Shown: positions 52,601 to 60,264 of the stretch, one piece after another | Layout of the letters: each line of letters begins with the position of its first letter | Numbering within the stretch: position 1 is the stretch's first letter | From: Paenarthrobacter sp. JL.01a | Lineage (GTDB): Bacteria > Actinomycetota > Actinomycetes > Actinomycetales > Micrococcaceae | NCBI RefSeq assembly: GCF_025452095.1 | Contig: NZ_CP104877.1 | Coordinates: forward strand, 1,426,001-1,490,000 | Direction of reading: 5' to 3' | DNA length: 64,000 nt | Made by a program: the position numbers and the translations under genes | Notes under the pieces: model-generated | Seen by the model: only the letters and a program-made list of their open reading frames with translations | The model's database searches: none | What the model was told of the DNA's origin: nothing

Positions 52601-52824
52601 CGAACACACCGGGCCACCGCTGTGACGGCGTGGTCTACGGTACTCCGTGGCAGTACGAGTCAAACGGTTCCTTCACGGTCAACTGCTACATCAACCGCAG
52701 TACCCCGTACCTGAACTACGCGGCCTGGTACCGCCTGACCAGTGGGCCGAACGCAGGCCGCTACATCGCGCAGGGCAACACCACCCTGGGCGATCCCGGA
52801 CCCCACCAGATTCCGCAATGCTGA
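46684..52824 (+). CDS. Giant surface protein 1: membrane anchor, cadherin-like repeats, FN3 repeats
   Basis: 2046 residues. A basic start (RRVKIRRRK) and one hydrophobic segment, about residues 21-44 ending ILYPGF, form an uncleaved anchor or signal. Residues about 50-400 are a beta-rich, propeller-like region (TTEVDLNDGGVWVVSKSKG onward). From about 420 to 1400 come repeats of about 95 residues, each with an N-D-x-D-x-D-G/P-type calcium-binding loop (NDADSDGD at 426, NDSDPQGG near 619, NDSDPAGG near 712, NDSDPNGG near 809, NDSDPDGD near 1004). About five fibronectin type III domains follow (1470-1940), then a short module with Cys residues and WYRLTSGPNAGRYIAQ. Head of a locus with a paralogue, MoxR, DUF58 and a transglutaminase-like protein. 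Probably an extracellular adhesin or scaffold; function not known. Confidence 0.88.
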   Translation: MWMALTDGSGNRRVKIRRRKIITATAFTAAAAVLVTGAILYPGFKTTEVDLNDGGVWVVSKSKGAAGRLNYPSKSLDGAVTPASKDFDILQQASDVFIDDADGATINPVSAANMRLGGDQKLPGSAEVSFGNRVLAVTDTSKGKVWALTAGSVGGFSDESEPVLEQSTGIVSVVGVDDTIHTVDPETGSLTDTKVDANGQSVDSQVRKDDALKASGDLQLTAVGDKAVVLNEATGNIVLPGGASVHLDDARDAKLQQSGPAADFVAIATTKALLLQPLDGSTAKTISAEGQGVPAAPVHLGSCTYGAWSGANKYLRECTNQADSRRADVPKASASPSYVFRVNRDLVVLNDVNSGNVWMVNQNMQLVNNWDDVIPPEQTSDDADKDSADEVQQTVLPDRSKPNTPPVAKPDAYGVRAGKTTLLPVLDNDADSDGDVLTVSADQALKSGALAPVYGGTGFQITVPPGQSGSESFKYSVDDGRGGTASTNVDLRIVPPGENAAPQQKPNRNNALVVQTGKIANQYILTDWIDPDGDDLFAVAASSSDPADQVRIRPDGLLTFQDSGAGPGKKTISVTVSDGTLSTEGRISVDVRAPGALPPIANADHVVAVAGQDTVIAPLKNDSDPQGGTLRLAQAQPDEQATAVIGPDQQTFTFNSTSVGPHYVTYMVTNGPASAQQLVRVDVVSGSNDGAPVAVRDIALLPSGGSTVVDVLGNDSDPAGGVLVVQSVTAADGLPVSVAVLDHSVVKITDIHATGQLSLKYTISNGKASATGDISVQVVPAPSKLQAPQAKPDEVSVRVGDVVTIPVLANDSDPNGGELKLDPVLAQQPDAADGRMFIAGNYLRFIAGEVPKTVYAIYKVSNSSGQTDSQQVTIRIRARDDATNTRPEPRNLTARVVAGMTVKIPVPLDGIDADGDSVQLIGVDKAPAMGTAVVRDGYIEFTAGGKSAGTDTFSYRVRDRIGAENTGTVIVGIAPAEANNQKPIAVDDAVDVRPGRRIAVDALKNDSDPDGDPIALVNSFEANPGLQVEAASGKVLLTAPGAAGVESISYRIQDDKKAEASAVVRVQTSPTAPLHVPIAVDDHVTLAETLGKTAVDVPVLKNDSDPDGVAEDLTITLPDANPNARVGTSGNVVVTLGPQDQLIPYTVTDIDGQSATAVMWIPGQGLQYPTLAKTDPVEVMSGKDVTLSLQEYVRVRDGRQARITVADKIRVQGGDPTNVIAGDGNALRYAAQADYVGPGSITFEVTDGSGPDDSQGLKSTLTIMTKVIPDPNANHPPTFSGASVEAPKGETTDVELANLAKDVDERDQGNLKFDLDGEQPTGFQAKVEGSVLKISPDLSLNPGAVGTFPLKVTDGRSDAVRAIVTATVVSSNRPRPVANDDSVDKANAGRPETVNVLSNDFNPFNDAPLTIENAAVETGSAAGQPTVSGDSITVTPADGFKGVMVVRYTVLDKTKDPSRQATGRVRITVRDKPDAPSAPVATDVRSRTAVLKWTPPSDNGAAITKYTVKAAGFEQVCPTTTCTLSGLTNNVKYVFTVFATNEVGDSPASAASNEIKPDEKPSPPDAPAVKAGDKNMAITWTPARTEGSPVKHYNLEISPPPANGIAVKNEVTGLSYTWPGLTNGVKYKVRAQAVNDLGPSDWGMYSIEDNPAGLPGAPAAPTTAVVQSVGTQNQLRADWTEPDTNGDPIKAYYVTMNGGNGVPQTQTIPGNVRSAVFTAQNDEKGYTFTVQAENKAGKGSVSAPSAPRRATGMLGQVNNVSATPANTGGAGRAVTINFTALDQTQRNGSAQSEVSYRYVASTGQSGPISPGQTVSGFTNGQATTITVNAVSTVAPSSNPSAPATTTPYGSPGTPSASGANGGQNQTTLTLNWSSPSTAGNDVATTKIRITGGGTDTGWINESASGSRVVNTGGYNQTRTIEVQTFNSVGQGGPVASASAQSGPQKTSWDATLPAGSFRTCTDTAASGQTSWDPNTPGHRCDGVVYGTPWQYESNGSFTVNCYINRSTPYLNYAAWYRLTSGPNAGRYIAQGNTTLGDPGPHQIPQC

Positions 52825-52925
52825 GGCCATCAGCTGCGCGGTGCGGGGAAGTTGTCCCCATCGCCTCCCACGGCGGCAGCACTGTAGGCTGCCATAGCCA
52901 ATGGAGAGCCCGCTCGCGGTTTTCC

Positions 52926-52956
52926 TTGGCTGGCCGTGGGGCGCGTGGGATAGTCT
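52926..52956 (+). promoter_or_regulatory. Promoter-like motif of giant surface gene 2
   Basis: TTGGCT (52926-52931) and TAGTCT (52951-52956) are separated by 19 bp and followed by TAG, mirroring the motif upstream of the first giant gene. It lies about 120 bases before the GTG of gene 2, so the second paralogue probably has its own promoter. Confidence 0.5.
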
Positions 52957-53074
52957 TAGGGACTGAAAATTCCGCCGCCGTTCGGGGGTACTGCGGATTG
53001 TACGGCCGCCGGCACATGCCGGTCGGCTTGGAAGCCACGTGGGGGCGGCTTAAAACAAAGGGAATTCTGGGGCT

Positions 53075-56000
53075 GTGACAACTTTCTTCGGCAAGCTGGG
53101 GCTGAAAAAGCGTCAAAACAAGAGAATCATCACGGGCACCGCTGCGACTGCGGCTGGCGCTGTGCTGATCGCGGGGGCTGTGTTGTACCCGGGTTTCAAG
53201 ACCACGGAGGTGGACTTGAACGACGGCGGTGTGTGGGTTGTGAGCAAAACCAAGAACGCCGTCGGTCGGTTGAACTATCCCTCCCGTGTCCTTGATGGCG
53301 CGGTGACGCCTGCCACCACCACGTTCGATGTCCTGCAGCACGAGGGCAACGTCTTCGTCGATGACGAGTCCGGCTCGACCATCAACCAGGTCTCTGCGGC
53401 GAACCTGAAGCTCGGTGGCGACAAGCAGCTCCCGTCGTCGTCACAAGTGAGCTACGGTTCCACCGTCCTCTCCGTGACGGACCCCGCCCGGGGAAAGGTG
53501 TGGGCGCTTTCTCCCTCGACTGTCAACGGCTTTGATGAGGAGGGAACTGAACCCGTTTTGACCGGGGACCAGGGATTGGTCTCAGCGGTCGGCACGGACA
53601 ACCGCATCTACACGGCAGACCCCGGCAAGGGCGAAATCTCGGTCATCACCGTTGACGCTGATGGCCAGCGCACCAATTACGAGGTCACCAAGGTTGACGA
53701 GCTCAAGGGCGCGGGTGATCTCCAGCTTTCCGTGGTGGGGGACAAGCCTGTGGTCCTGGACGCGGCCTCCGGCAACCTGTTCCTTCCTGGTGGCCGCAGG
53801 CTGCAGCTGCAGGATGCCCGCGAAGCAAAACTCCAGCAGACCAGCGAGGACAGCAGCTACGTGGCCATCGCCACCCGCAAAGCACTGCTGAAGCAGCCGT
53901 TGGACGGTTCCACTGCCGCAACGGTCAACACTGACGGTGAGGGCGTCCCCGCGGCCCCCGTCCAGGTCAGCAAGTGCGTCCACGCCGCTTGGGCCGGCGC
54001 CAACAAATACCTCCGCGACTGCGACAACGACGCCGACGACAAGAAGAATGACGTCCCCAAAGCCAGTGCGTCTCCGAGCTATGTCTTCCGCGTCAACCGT
54101 GACCTCGTGGTGCTCAACGATGTGAACTCGGGCAGCGTCTGGTTGGTCAACCAGAACATGCAGCTGGTCAACAACTGGGACGATGTTGTCCCGCCCAAGA
54201 ACCAGTCCGATGACCAGGACCAGGAGTCCGCGGACAACAACACCATCAACGTCCTGCCGGACCGCACCAAGCCAAACCGTCCACCGGAAACCAAGCCGGA
54301 CGAATTCGGTGTCCGCCCGGGCCGCACCTCCATTTTGAGCGTCTTGGACAATGACTCGGACCCCGACGGCGATGTCCTCACCGCGTCCGTGGGAGCCAAC
54401 GGCCCCAAACTGGGCACCCTGGAAAACATTTACGGCGGCTCCGCCTTCCAGATCAAGGTGCCCGCCGATGCCAAACCGGGAACGGAAGTCTTCGACTACA
54501 ACGCCGCGGACGGACGCAGCCTGTCCGCCGGCGGGAAGGTCACCCTCCACGTGGTGGCCCCCGAAGAGAACAAGCCTCCGTTCTTCAAACGCGGCGAGCC
54601 CACCACCATGGTGGTGGAACAGGGAAAGTCGGTCAGCCAGAACATCCTGACCGACTGGATGGACCCCGATGGCGACGATCTGGTCCTGCTGGACGCCAAG
54701 ACCGACAACGACCAGGACCAGGTGAAGGTGCGCCGCGATGGCCTGCTGACGTACCAGGATTCCGGGGCCGCGCCGGGCAAGAAGAACGTCACCATCACCG
54801 TGTGGGACGGCCGCGCCACCACGACCGGACGCATCGTGGTCAATGTGCAGCCCCCGGGCGCCCTGGCGCCGGTGGTGAACGCCGACCACGTGACAGCCGT
54901 GGTGGGCCAGGACCTGGTCATCGCACCGTTGAAGAACGACGTCGACCCCAACGGCGGCGCACTGCGCGTGGCCCACGTCGAGGCGGCCGGACCGGCCGAA
55001 CTCGGTCCTGTGACCGACGGTGGTACCTTCACCTTCAGGAGCACCACACCCGGGCCGATCTACTTGACGTACATCGCCAGCAACGGCCCGCAAAGCAGCC
55101 AGGGACTCATCCGGGTGGATGTGGAATCCGGCAAGGATGCAGGGGCGCCCGTTGCCGTCCATGACGTAGCGCTGCTGCCCGTGGGCGGAAGCGTCCTGGT
55201 GGATCCGCTGGCCAATGACTCCGATCCCTCCGGCGGCGTGCTGGTACTGCAATCGGTCACTGTTCCGGATGGTTCGTCCGCTTCCGTCAGCGTGATCGAC
55301 CACAGCGTCCTTCGGGTCACGGACGTGCTCGGTTCCAAGGATCCTTTCGTCTTCAGCTACACCATGTCCAATGGCCGCGCCTCAGCCACCGGAACGGTCG
55401 GCGTCGTCCCGGTGCCGGCCCCCGCCGTCGTGGAAGCTCCGCAACCGAAACCGGACGAAGTGAACGTGCGTGTCAACGACGTCGTCACCATTCCGGTCCT
55501 GGACAACGACACGCATCCACAGGGTGAAGAGTTGTCCGTGGACCCTGTCCTGGCGCAGAACATCGCCGCGGAAGACGGAAAGGCGTTCATCTCGGAAAAG
55601 ACCCTGCGCTTCATCGCAGGTCCCACGCCCAAGACCGTGCGTGCCATCTACAACGCCGTTGATCCGCAGGGCCAGAAGAGCGCGGCCGCGGTGACCATCC
55701 ACATCCTTCCGCTCGAAGGCACCCAGAACTCGCGGCCCCAACCGAAGAACCTGACCGCACGTGTCGTGGCCGGGGGCAGCGTCCGGATTCCGGTTCCGCT
55801 GGACGGCATCGATCCCGACGGCGATTCCGTCCAGCTCACCGGCATCGACAGCACCCCCACCATGGGAACGGCGACGGCGGGGAGCAGCTTCATCGACTTC
55901 GTCGCCGCTGGTGACGGCGCGGGTACGGATACGTTCCGCTACAAGGTGATTGACCGCCAGGGCGCGGTCAATACCGGAACTGTGACTGTCGGCGTCGCTC

Positions 56001-59000
56001 CCCGCGGGGAGAACAACCAGAAACCGGCTCCCGTGGATGACGAAGTGAAGGTTCGGCCCGGCCGGCAGATCGCCGTCGATGCCATCGCCAACGATTCCGA
56101 CCCCGACGGCGACATTATCCGTATCCTCTCGGACAGCCTCGAAGCCGATGCCGGCCTGGACGCCCACGTCAGCAAGACCAGCGGACGCGTGCTGGTGAGG
56201 GCGCCGGCAGCAGAAGGCACCGTGAACGTCCGCTACTCCGTGGCCGATGACCGTGACGCGGTGGGACAGGCCAGCATCCGCGTGGTGGTCAAGAACGACA
56301 TCCCGCTCCAGGCGCCGATTGCCCGTGACGACCGGGTGACATCGGCCCAGACGCTCGGGAAAACCGCCGTGGACGTTCCCGTGCTCAAGAACGATGAAGA
56401 CCCCGACGGCGTGGGGGAGAACCTCAAGGTCAGCACGGAGGTGACCACTGCACGTCCCGGGCCTGAGGGCAACGTGATCGTCGAGCTCACTGAACAGCCG
56501 CAGCTGGTTCCCTACACCGTAGAAGACGTGGATGGCCAGAAGTCCACGGCCATCATCTGGGTTCCGGGCATCGGCCAGCAGGTTCCCACCCTTGCCAAGG
56601 ACGAGGTCATTGAGCTGGTTTCGGGCCAGTCGGTAACGGTCGACCTCGCCGAATGGGTGAAGGTCCGCGACGGCCGTTCACCCCGGCTTACTCAGACCGA
56701 CCGGATCAAGCTCATTGGCGCCGACGGAGCAGATCCTGTAGCCAACGGTGGTACCGGTCTGAAGTACACTGCCGGAGCCGAGTACGTCGGTCCTGGCTCG
56801 ATCAGTTTCGAAGTCACTGACGGAACCGGTCCGGACGATCCCAACGGATTGAAGTCCACCTTGAGCATCCGGACCAAGGTTTTGCCCGATCCCAACAAGA
56901 ACAACCCACCTGTCCTGCTCGGCAGCGACGTGGACGTGCCAAAGGGTGATTCCGCGAGCCTGGATCTCGAAAAACTGACCTCGGATCCAGACTCGGACGA
57001 TGTCCAGAACATGAACTACGAGCTGACAGGTGGAGCCACCGGAGGCTTCAAAGTCTCCATTGAAGGGAAGACGCTCAAAGCCTCCGCGGACGATTCCGTC
57101 CAGATCGGACAGTCGGGCACGGTGCAGGTGAAGGCCAAGGATCGCCGCGGGCTTGAAGCCGTGGCCACCTACAAGCTCTCACTCTCGGCGTCGAACCGAC
57201 CCAAGCCGGTGGCAAACGACGACGCCGAGCCGGACGCGCAGTCCGGCAAGCCCGTCACGGTCAACGTCCTGGCCAATGACTCGAACCCGTTCCCGGACAC
57301 GCCGTTGAAGATCGTTTCGGCCGTCACGGAGACCGGCCAGGGCACGGCCGAGCCGGGTGGTGACAGCGTTACTGTCACTCCTGCTGGTGGTTTCACCGGC
57401 ACCATGGTTGTCGCGTACACAGTGCAGGACAAGACGGGCGAGCTCTCCCGCTATGCCACGGCCCGCATCCGTTTGACCGTCAAGGACAAGCCAGCGGCGC
57501 CCAGTACACCCTTGGCCCAGAGCGTGGGCGACCAAACGGCATTGCTCACGTGGAACGCCCCGGCTGACCGTGGTTCGCCCATCACCAAATACACGGTGTA
57601 CGGCGAGAACGGCTTCAAACAGGATTGCCCCGCCAACACCTGTACGCTGACTGGCCTTACCAACAACGTGAAGTACCACTTCGCCGTCACGGCAACGAAC
57701 GCCATCAACGAATCCGAGCGTTCCCCGGTCTCGGCCGAGGTCCGTCCCGACGTCAAGCCCGACACCCCCGTGGCTCCCACGTTGAAGTTCGGCGACAAGC
57801 AGCTCTCGGTCGCCTGGGTTCCCCCGGCGAGCAAGGGTTCTCCCATCAAGTCCTATGACCTAGAGATTTCGCCTGCCCCGGCAGGTCAAAATCCCCAAAT
57901 CCAGAACCTGACGGGTAACAGTCACGTGTGGACCGGCCTGACCAATGGTGTGGCCTACAAGGTCCGGGTCCTGGCCCGCAACGACGCCAAGGAACCGTCG
58001 GAGTGGAGTACCTACTCGGCCGCGGAGACTCCTGCCGGAGTTCCGGCGACACCGGCTGCCCCGTCCGTCGCGGGCGCCGGGTCCGTGGGCAATCAGAGCC
58101 AGTTGCAGGTCAGCTGGACCGCACCAAACAACAATGGCGACGCCGTGTCCAGCTACACGCTCACCACGTACCGTGGTGGCGCGGTGGTTGGTTCCCAGGC
58201 AGTGGCAGCTACCTCCCAGAACGTGACAGTGGACAACTCGGAAGCGGACTACTCATTCACGGTCTCGGCCACCAATAAGGCCGGCGTCAGTGGCGTGAGC
58301 CAGCAGTCCAACGCCATTCGTGCCGCCGGCAAGCCTGGAATGGTGGGTGCACCCTCGGCAGCACTGGTGGAGACCAACGCCGACGGCGGCAAGATCCGTG
58401 TCGCGTTCAACCCGCTCTCCGCGGCGGAACGCAACGGTGCCAACGCCAACGAGATCAGCTACCGCTACGCCCTGACCTCCGGCTCGGGCACCGGTGCGAT
58501 CCCCGCCGGTGGCGGAGTTGTGGCAGCCCCCAACGGCGCCGACACAGCCGTGGTCGTGTGGGCCATTTCCTCCCGGAACCCCACGCCCGGTGACCGCAGC
58601 CCGGCGTCGAATACCGTGAATCCCTACGGCCTTGCCTACGCTCCGACCGTTACCGGCAGCAAGAGCAGCGGCGTGGGGGACAAGACGGTGTCCTGGACCT
58701 GGAACGCTCCCAACGGCAACGGCCGTCCGGTTACCGGCTACCAGTACAGCCTCGACGGCGGGGCGTGGCAGAACACCGACCAGCGGAGTTTCTCCAAGAC
58801 TGTCGGCTTCAGCGAAACGCACACCCTGCAGGTTCGCGCCGTCAGCGGGGGACAGGCAGGACGTGTGGGCAGCGACACCTCGCGCAGCGGTGCCGAGCCG
58901 CCACCGCCGCAGCCTCCGGCAGGCGAGGTCAGGGCCCACAACAACACGTGCCCCGGCCAGCCTGGAAGACCGGACACTTACAACCCGAGCGGCCCGAGCT

Positions 59001-59170
59001 GCGGCGTTGGCTGGGTCTCCAACTCCGAAGGGTGGTTGAACGTCAACTGCACCAAGGACATCTACAACAACGGCACGCCCTGGTACCGCGTCACCCAGGG
59101 CAGCCACCCCGGCTGGTTCGTAAAGTCCACCACCGTGGATCTGCGCGGAACCAAGCCCGGCGGGTGCTAG
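53075..59170 (+). CDS. Giant surface protein 2: paralogue of protein 1
   Basis: 2031 residues, colinear with the preceding protein over the full length. After KKRQNKRIITGTAATAAG and a hydrophobic segment ending AVLYPGF comes the shared TTEVDLNDGGVWVVSKTKN. Calcium-loop repeats fall at nearly the same positions (DNDSDPDGD near 425, NDVDPNGG near 620, NDSDPSGG near 713, NDTHPQGE near 809, NDSDPDGD near 1005). Fibronectin type III domains run from about 1470, and the C-terminus has CPGQPGRPDTYNPSGPSCG plus PWYRVTQGSHPGWFVKS, a degenerate SH3-like module. GTG start. The MoxR gene follows 66 bp downstream. An ancient tandem duplication, not a recent one, since third-codon positions differ widely. 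Confidence 0.88.
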   Translation: MTTFFGKLGLKKRQNKRIITGTAATAAGAVLIAGAVLYPGFKTTEVDLNDGGVWVVSKTKNAVGRLNYPSRVLDGAVTPATTTFDVLQHEGNVFVDDESGSTINQVSAANLKLGGDKQLPSSSQVSYGSTVLSVTDPARGKVWALSPSTVNGFDEEGTEPVLTGDQGLVSAVGTDNRIYTADPGKGEISVITVDADGQRTNYEVTKVDELKGAGDLQLSVVGDKPVVLDAASGNLFLPGGRRLQLQDAREAKLQQTSEDSSYVAIATRKALLKQPLDGSTAATVNTDGEGVPAAPVQVSKCVHAAWAGANKYLRDCDNDADDKKNDVPKASASPSYVFRVNRDLVVLNDVNSGSVWLVNQNMQLVNNWDDVVPPKNQSDDQDQESADNNTINVLPDRTKPNRPPETKPDEFGVRPGRTSILSVLDNDSDPDGDVLTASVGANGPKLGTLENIYGGSAFQIKVPADAKPGTEVFDYNAADGRSLSAGGKVTLHVVAPEENKPPFFKRGEPTTMVVEQGKSVSQNILTDWMDPDGDDLVLLDAKTDNDQDQVKVRRDGLLTYQDSGAAPGKKNVTITVWDGRATTTGRIVVNVQPPGALAPVVNADHVTAVVGQDLVIAPLKNDVDPNGGALRVAHVEAAGPAELGPVTDGGTFTFRSTTPGPIYLTYIASNGPQSSQGLIRVDVESGKDAGAPVAVHDVALLPVGGSVLVDPLANDSDPSGGVLVLQSVTVPDGSSASVSVIDHSVLRVTDVLGSKDPFVFSYTMSNGRASATGTVGVVPVPAPAVVEAPQPKPDEVNVRVNDVVTIPVLDNDTHPQGEELSVDPVLAQNIAAEDGKAFISEKTLRFIAGPTPKTVRAIYNAVDPQGQKSAAAVTIHILPLEGTQNSRPQPKNLTARVVAGGSVRIPVPLDGIDPDGDSVQLTGIDSTPTMGTATAGSSFIDFVAAGDGAGTDTFRYKVIDRQGAVNTGTVTVGVAPRGENNQKPAPVDDEVKVRPGRQIAVDAIANDSDPDGDIIRILSDSLEADAGLDAHVSKTSGRVLVRAPAAEGTVNVRYSVADDRDAVGQASIRVVVKNDIPLQAPIARDDRVTSAQTLGKTAVDVPVLKNDEDPDGVGENLKVSTEVTTARPGPEGNVIVELTEQPQLVPYTVEDVDGQKSTAIIWVPGIGQQVPTLAKDEVIELVSGQSVTVDLAEWVKVRDGRSPRLTQTDRIKLIGADGADPVANGGTGLKYTAGAEYVGPGSISFEVTDGTGPDDPNGLKSTLSIRTKVLPDPNKNNPPVLLGSDVDVPKGDSASLDLEKLTSDPDSDDVQNMNYELTGGATGGFKVSIEGKTLKASADDSVQIGQSGTVQVKAKDRRGLEAVATYKLSLSASNRPKPVANDDAEPDAQSGKPVTVNVLANDSNPFPDTPLKIVSAVTETGQGTAEPGGDSVTVTPAGGFTGTMVVAYTVQDKTGELSRYATARIRLTVKDKPAAPSTPLAQSVGDQTALLTWNAPADRGSPITKYTVYGENGFKQDCPANTCTLTGLTNNVKYHFAVTATNAINESERSPVSAEVRPDVKPDTPVAPTLKFGDKQLSVAWVPPASKGSPIKSYDLEISPAPAGQNPQIQNLTGNSHVWTGLTNGVAYKVRVLARNDAKEPSEWSTYSAAETPAGVPATPAAPSVAGAGSVGNQSQLQVSWTAPNNNGDAVSSYTLTTYRGGAVVGSQAVAATSQNVTVDNSEADYSFTVSATNKAGVSGVSQQSNAIRAAGKPGMVGAPSAALVETNADGGKIRVAFNPLSAAERNGANANEISYRYALTSGSGTGAIPAGGGVVAAPNGADTAVVVWAISSRNPTPGDRSPASNTVNPYGLAYAPTVTGSKSSGVGDKTVSWTWNAPNGNGRPVTGYQYSLDGGAWQNTDQRSFSKTVGFSETHTLQVRAVSGGQAGRVGSDTSRSGAEPPPPQPPAGEVRAHNNTCPGQPGRPDTYNPSGPSCGVGWVSNSEGWLNVNCTKDIYNNGTPWYRVTQGSHPGWFVKSTTVDLRGTKPGGC

Positions 59171-59236
59171 CCACGTCCGGCCGGCACCAGCAACAACTTC
59201 ATCCCAACACCCCGACACAAGGAACAGGATCAACCG

Positions 59237-60208
59237 ATGACCATGACAAGCGAGCAGGCCGCGTGGTTTGCAGAAACGTTCGAGAAGCTCGTTGCCAACG
59301 TGGGCCAGGCCGTCCTGGGCAAGGAACACGTCATCCGGCTGACCTTCACCGCGATGCTGGCCGAGGGCCACGTCCTCTTCGAGGACGCACCGGGCACGGG
59401 TAAGACCTCGCTGGCCCGGGCGTTGGCCGCCACGGTCCAGGGATCGCACAACCGCATCCAGTTCACCCCCGACCTCCTGCCCTCCGATGTCACCGGTGTG
59501 ACCATCTACGACCAGAAGACGCAGAAGTTCGAATTCCACAAGGGCCCGGTCTTCAGCAACATCGTCCTGGCCGATGAAATCAACCGAGCCTCGCCGAAGA
59601 CCCAGTCCGCCCTGCTCGAGGTCATGGAAGAGTCCCGCGTCACCGTCGACGGAACCACCTACGAGGCCGGCCGTCCGTTCATGGTGCTGGCGACGCAGAA
59701 CCCGATCGAGCAAGCCGGTACCTACCGTCTTCCCGAAGCCCAGCTTGACCGTTTCCTGATCAAGACCTCCATCGGCTACCCGGACCACGCTTCCACCGTG
59801 CGGCTGCTGGGCGGCTCCAACCTGAAGGACCGCTCGAAGGACCTGGCAGCCCTGATCACCACCCAGGCCGTGGCCGACATGGCGGACCTTGCGGCGACAA
59901 CCCACGTGGACACCGCGGTGCTCGAGTACATTTCGCGCCTGTGTGAGGAAACCCGCAACGCTTCCGAAACCCGGCTCGGTGTTTCCGTGCGTGGTGCCCT
60001 GGCCATGGTCCGTGCCGCCAAGGTGTGGGCAGCCGGACAGGGCCGGAACTTCGTGCTGCCGGACGACGTCAAGGAACTTGCACCCGTGGTGTGGACCCAC
60101 CGTCTGGTCATGGATCCTGAGGCTGAATTCTCGGGCGCGACGCCTGAGGTCGTGCTCGCGCGGGTCCTCTCCGAGGTCGCTGCCCCGCAGCAACGCGCCA
60201 CGGCTTAA
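59237..60208 (+). CDS. moxR: MoxR-family AAA+ ATPase
   Basis: A 323-residue MoxR chaperone-like ATPase. Walker A is EDAPGTGKTSLARAL, Walker B is IVLADEINRASPKTQSALLE, and sensor 1 lies in VLATQNPIEQAGTYRLPEAQLDRF (two adjoining parts). The C-terminal lid domain includes GVSVRGALAMVRAAKVWA. MoxR proteins work with DUF58 and von Willebrand-type partners in protein maturation or complex assembly. AGGAACAGGA lies upstream of the ATG. Its neighbours (DUF58 and transglutaminase-fold genes downstream, giant surface proteins upstream) suggest it remodels or activates that surface system. Confidence 0.93.
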   Translation: MTMTSEQAAWFAETFEKLVANVGQAVLGKEHVIRLTFTAMLAEGHVLFEDAPGTGKTSLARALAATVQGSHNRIQFTPDLLPSDVTGVTIYDQKTQKFEFHKGPVFSNIVLADEINRASPKTQSALLEVMEESRVTVDGTTYEAGRPFMVLATQNPIEQAGTYRLPEAQLDRFLIKTSIGYPDHASTVRLLGGSNLKDRSKDLAALITTQAVADMADLAATTHVDTAVLEYISRLCEETRNASETRLGVSVRGALAMVRAAKVWAAGQGRNFVLPDDVKELAPVVWTHRLVMDPEAEFSGATPEVVLARVLSEVAAPQQRATA

Positions 60209-60264
60209 GCCTGCACAGCCTCAGCACTTCCCTTCCTCGCACCAGTTCGAACAAAGGCCCCCAC

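Noticed and set aside
46684-59170. CRISPR-like or satellite DNA because of the repeated structure
   Set aside because: The periodicity is in the protein (about 95 residues per repeat) with strongly diverged DNA. There are no short identical direct repeats or spacers.
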